DNA from: Achromobacter anxifer | GTDB lineage: Bacteria; Pseudomonadota; Gammaproteobacteria; Burkholderiales; Burkholderiaceae_B | Direction of reading: 5' to 3' | Assembly (NCBI RefSeq): GCF_903652925.1 | Contig: NZ_CAHLAR010000001.1 | Span: 806,001 to 870,000, forward strand | Length of the DNA: 64,000 nucleotides | In this document: positions 1-7,834 of the stretch, in pieces | How positions within the stretch are numbered: the stretch's first letter is position 1 | How the letters are laid out: each line of letters opens with the position of its first letter | Translations under genes and position numbers: made by a program | The notes under the pieces: model-generated | Told to the model about the DNA's origin: nothing | What the model saw: the letters and a program-made list of their open reading frames with translations, nothing else | The model's database searches: none

Positions 1-468
1 TACGTGGTGGCGCACCGCGATCTCGCCCGCGACATTGCGCGCACCAAGATGGCGGTGGGACTCACTTCGCCGGAGATCATGGAGCGCATCGTCCACCAGG
101 TCATCCGCGAAGGTCGCTACCGTGCCCACATCGCCCGCACCCGCGAGCGTCTGGCGGCGGCGCATGCGACCGTGGCCGAGCAGATGGCGCAGCATGGGTT
201 CGAGATCTATGGGCGGCCGCAGGGCGGCCTGTTCCTGTGGGCCAAGGTGGCGGGCCAATGGCGCGAACGCGGCGCCAACGGCCTGGCGGAATTGGCGCTG
301 AAGGACGGCATCTGGCTGGCGCCAGGCTCCTACTTCGAAGCGGACGAGGCCAACACGCCCTGGGTGCGCTTCAACGTGGCCTATTCAGAGGCGCCGGCGC
401 TCTGGCGCTTCATGCGCAACGCCGGAGCCACGCCCGTTGCCCCGGCTCTTACTGACGCTCGTACGTGA
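1..468 (+). CDS. PLP-dependent aminotransferase, C-terminal part (cut at window start)
   Basis: The frame is open at base 1 and ends with TGA at 468, leaving about 155 residues. The sequence reads like the small C-terminal domain of fold-type I aminotransferases of the MocR/aspartate aminotransferase group: helix-rich start, then 'GRPQGGLFLWAKV', a common strand near the end of these enzymes, and 'APGSYF' and 'WVRFNVAYSE' close to the stop. The PLP lysine and any N-terminal GntR winged-helix domain would lie before the window, so a plain aminotransferase cannot be told from a MocR-type regulator. It converges with folA and their ends overlap by 20 bases. Confidence 0.75.
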   Translation, partial: YVVAHRDLARDIARTKMAVGLTSPEIMERIVHQVIREGRYRAHIARTRERLAAAHATVAEQMAQHGFEIYGRPQGGLFLWAKVAGQWRERGANGLAELALKDGIWLAPGSYFEADEANTPWVRFNVAYSEAPALWRFMRNAGATPVAPALTDART

Positions 469-934
469 CGAAATCGTATTCGTAGCCGTTTTCGGCCGGC
501 TGGGCTTCGCGCGCGGTTTCCTTCCATTGGAAGGCGGGCAGCAGCGGGAAGAAGGCATCGCCTTCGACCTCGGCGTGGACTTCGGTGGCCAGCACGCGCC
601 GGGCCAGGGGCAGGGCGTGCGCGTAGATCTGCGCGCCGCCGATCACGAAGGCCTGGTCGATGGCGCCGCAGGCTTCGATGGCCGCCTGCAGCGACGGCAC
701 CACGATGGCGCCCGTGGCTTCGAAGCCGGGGTTGCGGCTGATCACGATATTGCTGCGGCCCGGCAACGGCCGGCCCAGGGATTCCCAGGTCTTGCGGCCC
801 ATGATGATGGGATGGCCCAGCGTGCTGCGCTTGAAGTGCGCCAGGTCGCCCGGCAGTTTCCAGGGCAGGGCGTTGTCGCGGCCGATGGCGCGGTTGGTGG
901 AATAGGCGACGATGAGGGTAAGGCTGGCGGACAT
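449..934 (-). CDS. folA: dihydrofolate reductase
   Basis: 161 residues, the usual length of bacterial type I DHFR. It reduces dihydrofolate to tetrahydrofolate with NADPH in the cytosol, renewing the cofactor oxidised by thymidylate synthase. Visible family features are the N-terminal strand 'SLTLIVAYSTNRAIGRDNALPW', the substrate-contact segment 'LPGDLAHFK' with its acidic residue, the NADPH-binding 'GRKTWESLGRPLPGR', and 'VIGGAQIYAHAL'. Its partner thyA lies about 2.6 kb upstream on the same strand, separated by a cyclic-di-GMP gene. The ATG start fits the usual N-terminus. Confidence 0.96.
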   Translation of the reverse strand: MSASLTLIVAYSTNRAIGRDNALPWKLPGDLAHFKRSTLGHPIIMGRKTWESLGRPLPGRSNIVISRNPGFEATGAIVVPSLQAAIEACGAIDQAFVIGGAQIYAHALPLARRVLATEVHAEVEGDAFFPLLPAFQWKETAREAQPAENGYEYDFVTYERQ

Positions 935-1016
935 GCGGATTTGCGACGTTAGGGTTGCGGCCGGTTGGATACGGCAAGCGTAGCAAATTTGCGCGGCGGC
1001 CTGCGCCGCGCGCGCT

Positions 1017-3080
1017 TCAATCCGTCGCGTGTTCGAGGAATTCGGTGGCGGGCATGGGTTTGCCCAGCAGGAAGCCCTGCAGGGAATCGCAGCCCAGCCC
1101 CGTCAGGAATTGCTGCTGCGCCGGCGTTTCCACGCCCTCTGCCACGATGCGCAGGTTGAGCTGCTGCGCCAGCGCGACGATGGCCGACACGATGGCGGCG
1201 TCTTCGTTGTCGTTTTCCAGCTGGTTGACGAAGCCCCGGTCGATCTTCAGTTCGGTCGCGGGCAGGCGCTTCAGGTAGAGCAGGCTGGAATAGCCGGTGC
1301 CGAAGTCGTCGATGGAAATCGTCACGCCCAGGTTCGACAGGCGCTTGAGCACCGTCAGGCTGGCCTCGGCGTCGCGCATGGCGGTGGATTCAGTCACTTC
1401 CAGGGTCAGGCAGGCCGGCGGCACGCCATGGCGTTCCAGCGCCGAACGCACCGTTTCCACCAGACTGGCGTGGGCGAACTGCAGCGCCGAAATATTGACG
1501 GCGATGGTCCAGTGGCCCTGGCCGGCATTGATCCATTCCCGCATCTGGCGGCAGGCCTCGTTGATGACCCATTCGCCGATGGACAGGATCAGGCCGGTCT
1601 TTTCCGCAGTGGGGATGAACTGGTCCGGGCCCACCAGGCCGCGCGTGGGATGGTTCCACCGCAGCAGCGCCTCGGCGCCGATGATCGGGCCGGCGGGCGC
1701 TTCGTACTTGGGCTGGTAGTGCAGGACCAGCTGGTTGCGCTCCTGCGCCAGGCGCAGGTCGTGCAGCAGTTCGATCTGTTCGTGCGCGTCGGCGTTCATG
1801 GACGGCTCGAAGAAGCTGTAGCCGGTGCCGCCCAGGCGCTTGGCGTGGTACATCGCCGCGTCGGCGTTGGTCAGCAGGGCATGGGTGTCCTGGCCGTCGT
1901 TGGGATAGATGGCGATGCCCACGCTGGAGGTCACCATCACTTCATGTCCGTAGACGGTGACCGGCTGGGCGATGGCGTCGATCAGGCGGTCGGCCACGTT
2001 GGCCGCGTCGGTGGGTTCGACCACTTCGCTGAGCACGATGAATTCGTCGCCGCCCAGGCGCGCCACGGTGTCCTGGGTGCGCAGGGTCTGGCGGATGCGC
2101 TGCGCCAGGTCGATCAGCAGGGCGTCGCCGGTGTGGTGGCCGTAGGCGTCGTTGACCGCCTTGAAACCGTCCAGGTCGAAGAACAGCACGGCGAAATAGC
2201 CCTTGCGCCGGGTCGCGCTTTCGATCGCCTGTTCCAGCCGGTCTTCCAGCAGGATGCGGTTGGGCAATTTGGTCAGCGTGTCGTGCAGCGCCAGCTGCAC
2301 CAGTTCCTCATTGGCTTCGGCCAGCGAGGACGCCAGGGCCGAGGTGCGGGCCTCCAGCCGGTTGTCCAGCACGGCGACCAACAGAGCGATGGCCAGCACG
2401 CTCAGGGTGACGGCAGTGACGGCGATGGCCAGCCAGCCGGCCGAAATGCCGCTGTTGGCCGCCATGCAGATGCTGCCGGCGGGGAATCCGGCGGCGGCCA
2501 TGCCGGTGTAGTGCATGCCGACAATGGCGATGCCCATGACGACGGCGGCCAGCGGCCGCGACCACGCCACGCGCGGGCCGCCGTGGCGCAGGCGGTAGGT
2601 GATCCAGAGCGCGGCGCCGGACGCGGCCACCGCGATCACGATGGACAGCGCGAACCATTTGGCGTCGTAGACGATGCCGGGCTCCATGAGCATCGCGGCC
2701 ATGCCGAGGTAGTGCATCGCCGCGATGCCGGCGCCCATCAGCAGGGCGCCGATCATAAGCCTGCGGCGGGGCAGTTCGTCCTTGCTCACGGTCCAGAGCG
2801 CGAAGGCGGAGCAGCCGATGGCGATGGCCAGCGACAAAACGGTGAGAGACAGGTCGTAGCCCATGGCGATGGGCAGGCTGAAGGCCAGCATGCCGACGAA
2901 ATGCATAGACCAGATGCCCAGGCCCATCGCGAAGGCGCCGCCCGCCAGCCAGTAGCGCGCACTGGGCAACCCGTTCGAGGCCCTGACGCGGTTGGCCATG
3001 CCCAACGCCGTGTACGACGCCAGGATGGCGACTCCTAGGGATACGAGGACGAGCGAAGGGTTATAAGTTCCGACGAGCAT
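1017..3080 (-). CDS. MHYT-GGDEF-EAL cyclic-di-GMP turnover protein
   Basis: 687 residues. Residues 1-235 form about seven membrane helices with three MHYT motifs, 'MHFVGM' near 59, 'MHYLGM' near 122 and 'MHYTGM' near 189. These His/Met motifs are proposed in this family to bind a metal and sense O2, CO or NO. A short helical linker follows, then a GGDEF domain with an intact 'GGDEF' at 343-347 and an inhibitory RxxD site (RTQD, 334-337), then an EAL domain beginning 'EALLRW' at 470 and containing 'DDFGTGYSSL'. Both catalytic halves look intact, so it could make and degrade c-di-GMP; the net activity cannot be read from sequence. It sits between folA and thyA without obvious functional link. 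Confidence 0.93.
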   Translation of the reverse strand: MLVGTYNPSLVLVSLGVAILASYTALGMANRVRASNGLPSARYWLAGGAFAMGLGIWSMHFVGMLAFSLPIAMGYDLSLTVLSLAIAIGCSAFALWTVSKDELPRRRLMIGALLMGAGIAAMHYLGMAAMLMEPGIVYDAKWFALSIVIAVAASGAALWITYRLRHGGPRVAWSRPLAAVVMGIAIVGMHYTGMAAAGFPAGSICMAANSGISAGWLAIAVTAVTLSVLAIALLVAVLDNRLEARTSALASSLAEANEELVQLALHDTLTKLPNRILLEDRLEQAIESATRRKGYFAVLFFDLDGFKAVNDAYGHHTGDALLIDLAQRIRQTLRTQDTVARLGGDEFIVLSEVVEPTDAANVADRLIDAIAQPVTVYGHEVMVTSSVGIAIYPNDGQDTHALLTNADAAMYHAKRLGGTGYSFFEPSMNADAHEQIELLHDLRLAQERNQLVLHYQPKYEAPAGPIIGAEALLRWNHPTRGLVGPDQFIPTAEKTGLILSIGEWVINEACRQMREWINAGQGHWTIAVNISALQFAHASLVETVRSALERHGVPPACLTLEVTESTAMRDAEASLTVLKRLSNLGVTISIDDFGTGYSSLLYLKRLPATELKIDRGFVNQLENDNEDAAIVSAIVALAQQLNLRIVAEGVETPAQQQFLTGLGCDSLQGFLLGKPMPATEFLEHATD

Positions 3081-3519
3081 TTGTGGGGTGTCCTGTCCTT
3101 AGCGCTTACTGCCGCCGCGCGGGCTTCATATCAAATCAATTGGTAGTCTATGGTTGCAAGCCGGTCGCAAGACAAGTTCCGCGGTCGACGCTGATGATGC
3201 ACGTGCTCTCTTATCGGGAAGGGGGATGCGGCTGCGCAGCGCCGGCGGACGGCGCTGCCGGGCGGATTGCCCGGTTTCGCGGCGAGCGACAGGCACGGCG
3301 CGGCAAGTGCCGGTCGGAAGCAATGACGCGCAACGCATTCTGGACGCGCGTCCATGGCTAAGGGATGGGTTATACCGAAAACGCGCTTCCAGAAGCTCAC
3401 CAATCTTCACTTGCGGCCAGAGGAGCGCAGGCGGAACCGTGGCGCGGGCGGATGCCCTGGCGCCTGCCTGCCTTGTCCGTCCCGCAGGCAGTCGCCGGGA
3501 CGGCCTCCCTTGCTGCCCC
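3081..3519. other. 439-base gap between thyA and the MHYT-GGDEF-EAL gene
   Basis: Short open frames exist on both strands but none has a convincing ribosome site or family resemblance. The part nearest the GGDEF gene (about 3120-3170) is AT-richer and is the likely site of that gene's promoter. A GC hairpin with 8-bp perfect arms lies at 3236-3243 and 3251-3258; it has no T-run and may simply separate transcripts. I see nothing else supportable. Confidence 0.5.
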
Positions 3520-4491
3520 CTAGACGGCCATGGCCGCCGTGAGCGGGGCGTGGTGGGTATAGCCGGACAGGGAGAAATCGCCCGGTTCGACCTTTTCCAG
3601 CCATTCGGGCTCGTAGCGTCCGGTGACCGCGAAATCGGGAATGCGGTCGGATAGCACCAGCTTGGGAGCCTCGTAAGGCGTGCGCGTGAGTTGCTCGCGC
3701 AGCATGGGCAGGTGGTTTTCGTAGATATGGGCGTCGCCGATGAAATAGGTGAACCAGCGCGGCGTGTAGCCCGTCAGGCGGCCGACCAGGTGCAGCAGCG
3801 CCGCGCCCTCGGTCAGGTTGAAAGGCGTGCCCAGGCCGACATCGTTGGAACGGATGTACAGGCACAGGGATATTTCGCGGGTCGTGGCGTTCGGCAGGAA
3901 CTGGTAGAGCAGGTGGCAAGGAGGCAGGGCCATTTCCTCGATCTGCGCCCAGTTCCAGCCATGGAACAGGATGCGGCGGTCGCCGGGGCGTTCGTGGATG
4001 GTGTCCAGGCACTGCCGCAACTGGTCCACAGCCTTGTACAGCAGGACCTTGGGCGCGCCGTCCTCGTCCAGCTCGGCCACCTTGGCGTAGCCGCGCGCCA
4101 GGGCGTCGGCGATCTGCGCCGGACGGCTCGCGTCCAACATCTTGTAGGCCGGCCACTGGCGCCACTGGACGCCATACACCGGGCCCAGGTCGTCAGGCCC
4201 TTCCCGGTAGGGGTTGGCCAGCCACTGGCTGTTTTCATTGGCGTTCTGGTCCCAGACCTTGCAGCCGAGGTCGCGGAATTCCGCCGCGCTGCGCGAGGCG
4301 CGCAGGAAGCCGACCATCTCGCCGATGGCGGACTTGAATGCCAGCTTTTTGGTGGTGACCGCCGGGAAGCCCTTTTGCAGGTCGAAGCGCAGCGACGCGC
4401 CCGGCATGCTCAAGGTGCGTATGCCCGTGCGGTTTTCCTGCCACGCGCCGGTGTCCAGGATGGATTGAACGAGGTCCAGGTATTGTTTCAT
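3520..4491 (-). CDS. thyA: thymidylate synthase
   Basis: 323 residues. It methylates dUMP to dTMP using methylene-tetrahydrofolate, which is oxidised to dihydrofolate and recycled by the nearby folA product. The nucleophilic cysteine is in '[10 protein letters not shown]' (Cys192). Other landmarks are '[11 protein letters not shown]' near the N-terminus, 'GPVYGVQWR' and the C-terminal 'PLTAAMAV' end. It is longer than the 264-residue E. coli enzyme because of an insertion around residues 113-165 before '[12 protein letters not shown]'; longer ThyA versions of this kind are common in bacteria. The ATG start is preceded by GGACCGCC, a weak ribosome site. Confidence 0.96.
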   Translation of the reverse strand: MKQYLDLVQSILDTGAWQENRTGIRTLSMPGASLRFDLQKGFPAVTTKKLAFKSAIGEMVGFLRASRSAAEFRDLGCKVWDQNANENSQWLANPYREGPDDLGPVYGVQWRQWPAYKMLDASRPAQIADALARGYAKVAELDEDGAPKVLLYKAVDQLRQCLDTIHERPGDRRILFHGWNWAQIEEMALPPCHLLYQFLPNATTREISLCLYIRSNDVGLGTPFNLTEGAALLHLVGRLTGYTPRWFTYFIGDAHIYENHLPMLREQLTRTPYEAPKLVLSDRIPDFAVTGRYEPEWLEKVEPGDFSLSGYTHHAPLTAAMAV

Positions 4492-4602
4492 GGCGGTCCT
4501 TGCGTACGCTCGCCCGACGGGTGACGCAGACAGGCCGCCGCGAACGGATCGCGGCGGCGCTCATAAGTTAGGGATGGATGAATTACACCACGCGGGCGCG
4601 GT

Positions 4603-5046
4603 TCAGGCGGCGGCCGGCGTTTCCTGCGTGTCGACGATGTCGACCGAGAAGGTCAGTTCGGCGGTTTTTTCGAGCATGGCCGAGGCCGAGCAGTACTTTT
4701 CGTGCGACAGCTGCACCGCGCGTTCCACCGCGGCGCGAGGCAGGTTGCGGCCCGTGACGGTGAAGGCGAAATGGATGCGAGTGAAAACCTTGGGGTCGGC
4801 ATCGGCGCGGTCGGCCTGCAGCTTCACGCTGCAGCCGCTGACGGCGTGGCGCCCACGCTTGAGGATCAGCACCACGTCGTACGCGGTGCAGCCGCCGGTG
4901 CCGGCCAGCAGCATTTCCATCGGCCGGGGGGCGAGATTGTGTCCGCCGCCGTCCACGGCGCCGTCCATGACGGCCACGTGGCCGCTGCCCGTGCTGGCGG
5001 TGAAGAGCATGCCGTTCGGGCCGCCCCAGTCGATCGTGCATTCCAT
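4603..5046 (-). CDS. OsmC/Ohr-family protein
   Basis: 147 residues from the ATG at 5046, beginning 'MECTIDWGGPNG'. The frame stays open upstream, but the extension has no family resemblance and would run antisense through coq7, so this start is preferred. The OsmC fold is suggested by 'PMEMLLAGTGGCTAYDVVLIL' with Cys53 and by the second conserved cysteine in 'HEKYCSASAML' (Cys119). In Ohr/OsmC enzymes this cysteine pair reduces organic hydroperoxides; this branch resembles YhfA-type OsmC proteins whose substrate is unknown. It is divergent from coq7. Confidence 0.88.
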   Translation of the reverse strand: MECTIDWGGPNGMLFTASTGSGHVAVMDGAVDGGGHNLAPRPMEMLLAGTGGCTAYDVVLILKRGRHAVSGCSVKLQADRADADPKVFTRIHFAFTVTGRNLPRAAVERAVQLSHEKYCSASAMLEKTAELTFSVDIVDTQETPAAA

Positions 5047-5166
5047 GTTGTCTTGTCCTTGAGCTTGAGCGCTGTCAATGGCTGATGATACCTGTTGCGT
5101 ACAATTCCGGGCATGAGAGCCCCGCCCCGCATCAGGGGCGTGCGCCAGTCTTGCCAGGAGTTGCCC

Positions 5167-5844
5167 ATGTCCACCGCTCTGTCCCGACCCAGCCCCGTTT
5201 CCTTCCTGCGCCGCATCAGTCCCGTGGATGCCCTGCTGGCCGAGGCGGACCGCGCGTTGCGGGTGCTGTCTGGCAACGCCACCGCGGGCCGGCCCTATCC
5301 GGCCACCGCCGAGGAGGCGCCGCAAGCCTTGTCGGCCCAGGAAAAGCGCCACGCCGCGGGCTTGATGCGGGTGAACCACGTGGGAGAGGTCTGCGCCCAG
5401 GCGTTGTACCGCGGCCAAGCCTCGGTGTGCCGCGAACCCGCGCCTCGGGCCTTGCTGCTGAACGCGGCGTCCGAGGAGGTGGACCATCTGGCCTGGTGCA
5501 ATCAGCGGCTGACCGAGCTGGGCAGCCGCCCCAGCCTGCTGAACCCGGTCTGGTACGCGGGTTCGTTTGCGCTGGGCGTGCTGGCCAGCTATGCCGGGGT
5601 GCCCCGCAATCTGGGTTTCATGGCGGAAACCGAGAAGCAGGTCGAGGCGCATCTGGAAGAGCATCTGCGCACCTTGCCGGTGCAGGACGAACGTTCGCGC
5701 CAGATCGTCCAGAAGATGAAGGAAGACGAGGCGCAGCATCGCGCCAGCGCGGAAGCGGCGGGGGGCGTGCCTTTGCCTACGCCCGTGAAGGCCGCGATGC
5801 GGGCCATGTCCAAGGTCATGACGACCACCGCCTACTGGATCTGA
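5167..5844 (+). CDS. coq7: 5-demethoxyubiquinol hydroxylase (Coq7/UbiF-type di-iron enzyme)
   Basis: 225 residues from ATG 5167, which has CAGGAG a few bases upstream; an in-frame earlier start at 5095 lacks such a site. It catalyses a late ring hydroxylation in ubiquinone synthesis at the inner membrane. The di-iron ligand pattern is visible: '[12 protein letters not shown]', '[11 protein letters not shown]' (ExxH) and '[12 protein letters not shown]' (ExxH). Many beta- and gammaproteobacteria use this Coq7 protein where E. coli uses the flavoprotein UbiF. It appears monocistronic: a terminator-like hairpin lies about 120 bases downstream. Confidence 0.95.
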   Translation: MSTALSRPSPVSFLRRISPVDALLAEADRALRVLSGNATAGRPYPATAEEAPQALSAQEKRHAAGLMRVNHVGEVCAQALYRGQASVCREPAPRALLLNAASEEVDHLAWCNQRLTELGSRPSLLNPVWYAGSFALGVLASYAGVPRNLGFMAETEKQVEAHLEEHLRTLPVQDERSRQIVQKMKEDEAQHRASAEAAGGVPLPTPVKAAMRAMSKVMTTTAYWI

Positions 5845-5965
5845 AGCTGCCGAAAAGTAAAATATTGCAATGCACAAAAAAACGATGCAAGTTGGTGCTT
5901 GACGCACCGTTCGGGTGCAAAAAACAGAGGGGGATTACCCGATGCGAGCTAGGGTAAGCCCCGGG

Positions 5966-5999
5966 CGGGTTTACCCATTTGGCGGAAACCCGGTTTTTT
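5966..5999 (+). terminator. probable Rho-independent terminator after coq7
   Basis: A 7-bp stem (CGGGTTT at 5966-5972 with AAACCCG at 5986-5992) with a 13-base loop is followed by a run of six T at 5994-5999. It lies in the intergenic region in the coq7 direction. Confidence 0.6.
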
Positions 6000-6099
6000 C
6001 AGCAGGCATTGATTGGCGCGGGTTTCCAGAGGGATGGGGCGAGTTTTGCGGCAAAAATGCAACGCCAAAAAACTCTTGCGCCTCAGGCTAAAAAATTTC

Positions 6100-6128
6100 T
6101 TGCATCGCACAAAAAACCTAGGTACTAT
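6100..6128 (+). promoter_or_regulatory. sigma-70-type promoter for the candidate small RNA
   Basis: The -35 hexamer TTGCAT (6100-6105) and -10 hexamer TACTAT (6123-6128) are separated by exactly 17 bases. The predicted transcription start is near A6135. The surrounding DNA is clearly AT-richer than the flanking genes. Confidence 0.7.
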
Positions 6129-6134
6129 TCACTC

Positions 6135-6281
6135 ATCGGATGTTGAAACGCAGTCGGCGCGGTGCAAAACCCCGGAAGCGTAGCGAGCGGAAAGCCAGCT
6201 CCCAACATGCCACGGTTGTCTCCTCCACCCTCCTCCTTTGGTGGATTTAGCCCGAGATCTTACGATCTCGGGCTTTTTTTT
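6135..6281 (+). ncRNA. candidate small RNA with an anti-Shine-Dalgarno hairpin loop
   Basis: About 147 nt from the predicted start to the end of the terminator, with no convincing open frame. Three structural modules can be drawn. The first is a long-range stem ATGTTG (6140-6145) with CAACAT (6203-6208). The second is a 6-bp hairpin TCCACC (6224-6229) with GGTGGA (6240-6245), whose 10-base loop is CTCCTCCTTT; a second CTCCTCC copy lies just 5' at 6220-6226. The third is the intrinsic terminator. CU-rich loops able to pair with ribosome binding sites are known in alphaproteobacterial CcsR/alpha-r14-type RNAs and in RsaE of Gram-positives. I do not recognise this RNA as a named family. Function is inferred: post-transcriptional repression, probably Hfq-dependent given the terminal U-run. 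Confidence 0.62.
6249..6281 (+). terminator. strong Rho-independent terminator of the small RNA
   Basis: A perfect 10-bp stem GCCCGAGATC (6250-6259) with GATCTCGGGC (6264-6273), a TTAC loop, and eight T at 6274-6281. Confidence 0.93.
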
Positions 6282-6623
6282 CGACCGCTTAAATGTGTCC
6301 CTATTTAATTGGCGAAAATGATTGGGGACCCGCCGCAGCGGTGCTAGCCCCTAGGGAGATCTTCGCGTTTTCCCTTGGATATTTCGCGTGCGCATGGGCG
6401 GAAAGTTCTACAATCGTTCCATGAAATCCGTATTTCCGCGCGTTCGCGGTTTTGCCGTTCCGGGCCCGTCAAGTCGCAGTCCCGGCTGCGGTCGGACGGC
6501 ATGGCGCGGGGCGTTACGTTCTGTGCCGGTGAATTGCACTTCCTTATCCCTCCCATATATGGGCGTTACACCTGCCTCCGATAATGGCGGGCCTGTCTCG
6601 ATAGACCAACCTGAGGTGATTCG
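6282..6623 (+). other. leader region before the glycan cluster
   Basis: 342 bases without a credible gene. It presumably holds the promoter of the glycan operon. A good -10 match TACAAT lies at 6409-6414 but no matching -35 is visible at normal spacing, so an activator or alternative element may be involved. The segment 6282-6330 is AT-rich. The GTG start of the next gene is preceded by GAGGTGA at about 6612-6618. Confidence 0.4.
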
Positions 6624-7730
6624 GTGACCTGGCTGTACATATGCGTGGTCGCATTCATGGTGGGGGGACTCATCGTGGCGTCGGAGCGCTGGCATGGCGC
6701 CTTTACCGGCGACAGCGACCTCAACAAGCCCCAAGCCAACCATTCCCGCGCCACGCCCCGCGTCGGCGGGCTGGCCGTTCTTGCGGGCACGCTGGCTGGC
6801 CTGCTGGTGCTCGGCCCCAGCAACATGACCCTGACCTGGCTGTGGCCCGCGCTGTTCGTCGCGGCGCTGCCCGTGTTCGTGGCCGGCCTGCTCGAGGACA
6901 TCACCAAGGACATCGGCGCCAGCAAGCGCCTGCTGGCCGCGTTCCTGTCCGCCGCGATCGCCTGGTGGCTGCTGGGCGGCGTCAGCCGCGTCGGCATGGC
7001 CCCGGTGGATTACGTGCTGTCCTTCTGGCCGGTGTCGTTGCTGTTCACCATGTTCGCGGTGGGCGGCTGTACTCATGCGCTGAACATCGTGGATGGCATG
7101 AACGGCCTGGCCGGCATGGTTGCGACGCTGATGGCCGTGTCGATCAGCCTGGTGGCGCTGCAAGTGGGCGACGTGCCGATTTTCCTGGTGGCGGCGGCCC
7201 TGGCTTCGGCCACGCTGGGCTTCCTGGTCTGGAACTTCCCGTTCGGGCGTGTGTTCCTGGGCGATGGCGGCGCGTACTTCCTGGGCTTCATGCTGGCTGA
7301 ACTGGCGGTCCTGCTGGTGGTGCGCAACCCCTCGGTGTCGCCGTTCTATGCCTTGGCAGTGTTGTTCTACCCCGTGTTCGAAACCGGCTTTTCCATCTGG
7401 CGCCGCCGCTTCAAGCGCGGCGTGCCGGTGGATCAGCCGGATGCGCTGCACCTGCATCAGCTGGTGTTTCGCCGTCTGGTGCGGGTCACGTTCAGCCGGG
7501 GCCGGCGGCACGCCGTGCCGGCGCTGTGCAACGCGCTGGCCTCGCCCTACATGTGGGTGCTGGCTCTGATCGGCCTGGTGCCTGCCACCATCTGGTGGGA
7601 CAACGCCTGGGCGCTCTGCGCCAGTCTGGTGGTGTTCGCCGGTGTCTACATCTGGCTGTACGCGCGCCTCGTGTCCTGGCGCCGGCCGGGCTGGCTGTTG
7701 CTGCCTTCCGTTTTGCGGACCTCCGATTAG
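6624..7730 (+). CDS. WecA/MraY-family undecaprenyl-phosphate sugar-1-phosphate transferase
   Basis: 368 residues, GTG start, around ten membrane helices. Members transfer a sugar-1-phosphate (usually N-acetylhexosamine-1-phosphate) from a UDP-sugar to undecaprenyl phosphate on the cytosolic face of the inner membrane, starting a lipid-linked glycan. Family motifs are present: 'LLEDITKDIG' (the DDxxN/D-like acidic region), 'NIVDGMNGLAG' and 'FLGDGGAYFLGF', and the basic cytosolic loop 'LHLHQLVFRRLVR' near residue 275. It heads a co-directional cluster of sugar-nucleotide and glycosyltransferase genes, which fits an initiating role. The exact sugar is not decidable from sequence. Confidence 0.88.
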   Translation: MTWLYICVVAFMVGGLIVASERWHGAFTGDSDLNKPQANHSRATPRVGGLAVLAGTLAGLLVLGPSNMTLTWLWPALFVAALPVFVAGLLEDITKDIGASKRLLAAFLSAAIAWWLLGGVSRVGMAPVDYVLSFWPVSLLFTMFAVGGCTHALNIVDGMNGLAGMVATLMAVSISLVALQVGDVPIFLVAAALASATLGFLVWNFPFGRVFLGDGGAYFLGFMLAELAVLLVVRNPSVSPFYALAVLFYPVFETGFSIWRRRFKRGVPVDQPDALHLHQLVFRRLVRVTFSRGRRHAVPALCNALASPYMWVLALIGLVPATIWWDNAWALCASLVVFAGVYIWLYARLVSWRRPGWLLLPSVLRTSD

Positions 7731-7735
7731 TTTTG

Positions 7736-7764
7736 GGCGCCCCGGCGACGTCCGCCGGGGGCTC
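7736..7764 (+). terminator. GC hairpin between the initiating transferase and tviB
   Basis: An 8-bp perfect stem CCCCGGCG (7740-7747) with CGCCGGGG (7753-7760), followed after about 10 bases by an AT-rich stretch (CTACTTTTTAATTA). It could be a weak terminator or attenuator. tviB follows with GGGAG just upstream of its ATG, and the AT-rich stretch may hold a promoter for it. Confidence 0.35.
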
Positions 7765-7834
7765 GGTAATCTACTTTTTAATTACCCGACCATATTTTGA
7801 AATGCCGTAATCGTTCTACGGTGAAGGGAGAGTT

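Noticed and set aside
3236-3258. 8-bp GC hairpin considered as a terminator of thyA
   Set aside because: It lacks a T-run in either direction and lies about 260 bases beyond the thyA stop codon.
4603-5907. 434-residue version of the OsmC protein
   Set aside because: The additional N-terminal part runs antisense through coq7 and shows no OsmC similarity; ATG 5046 gives the normal family length.
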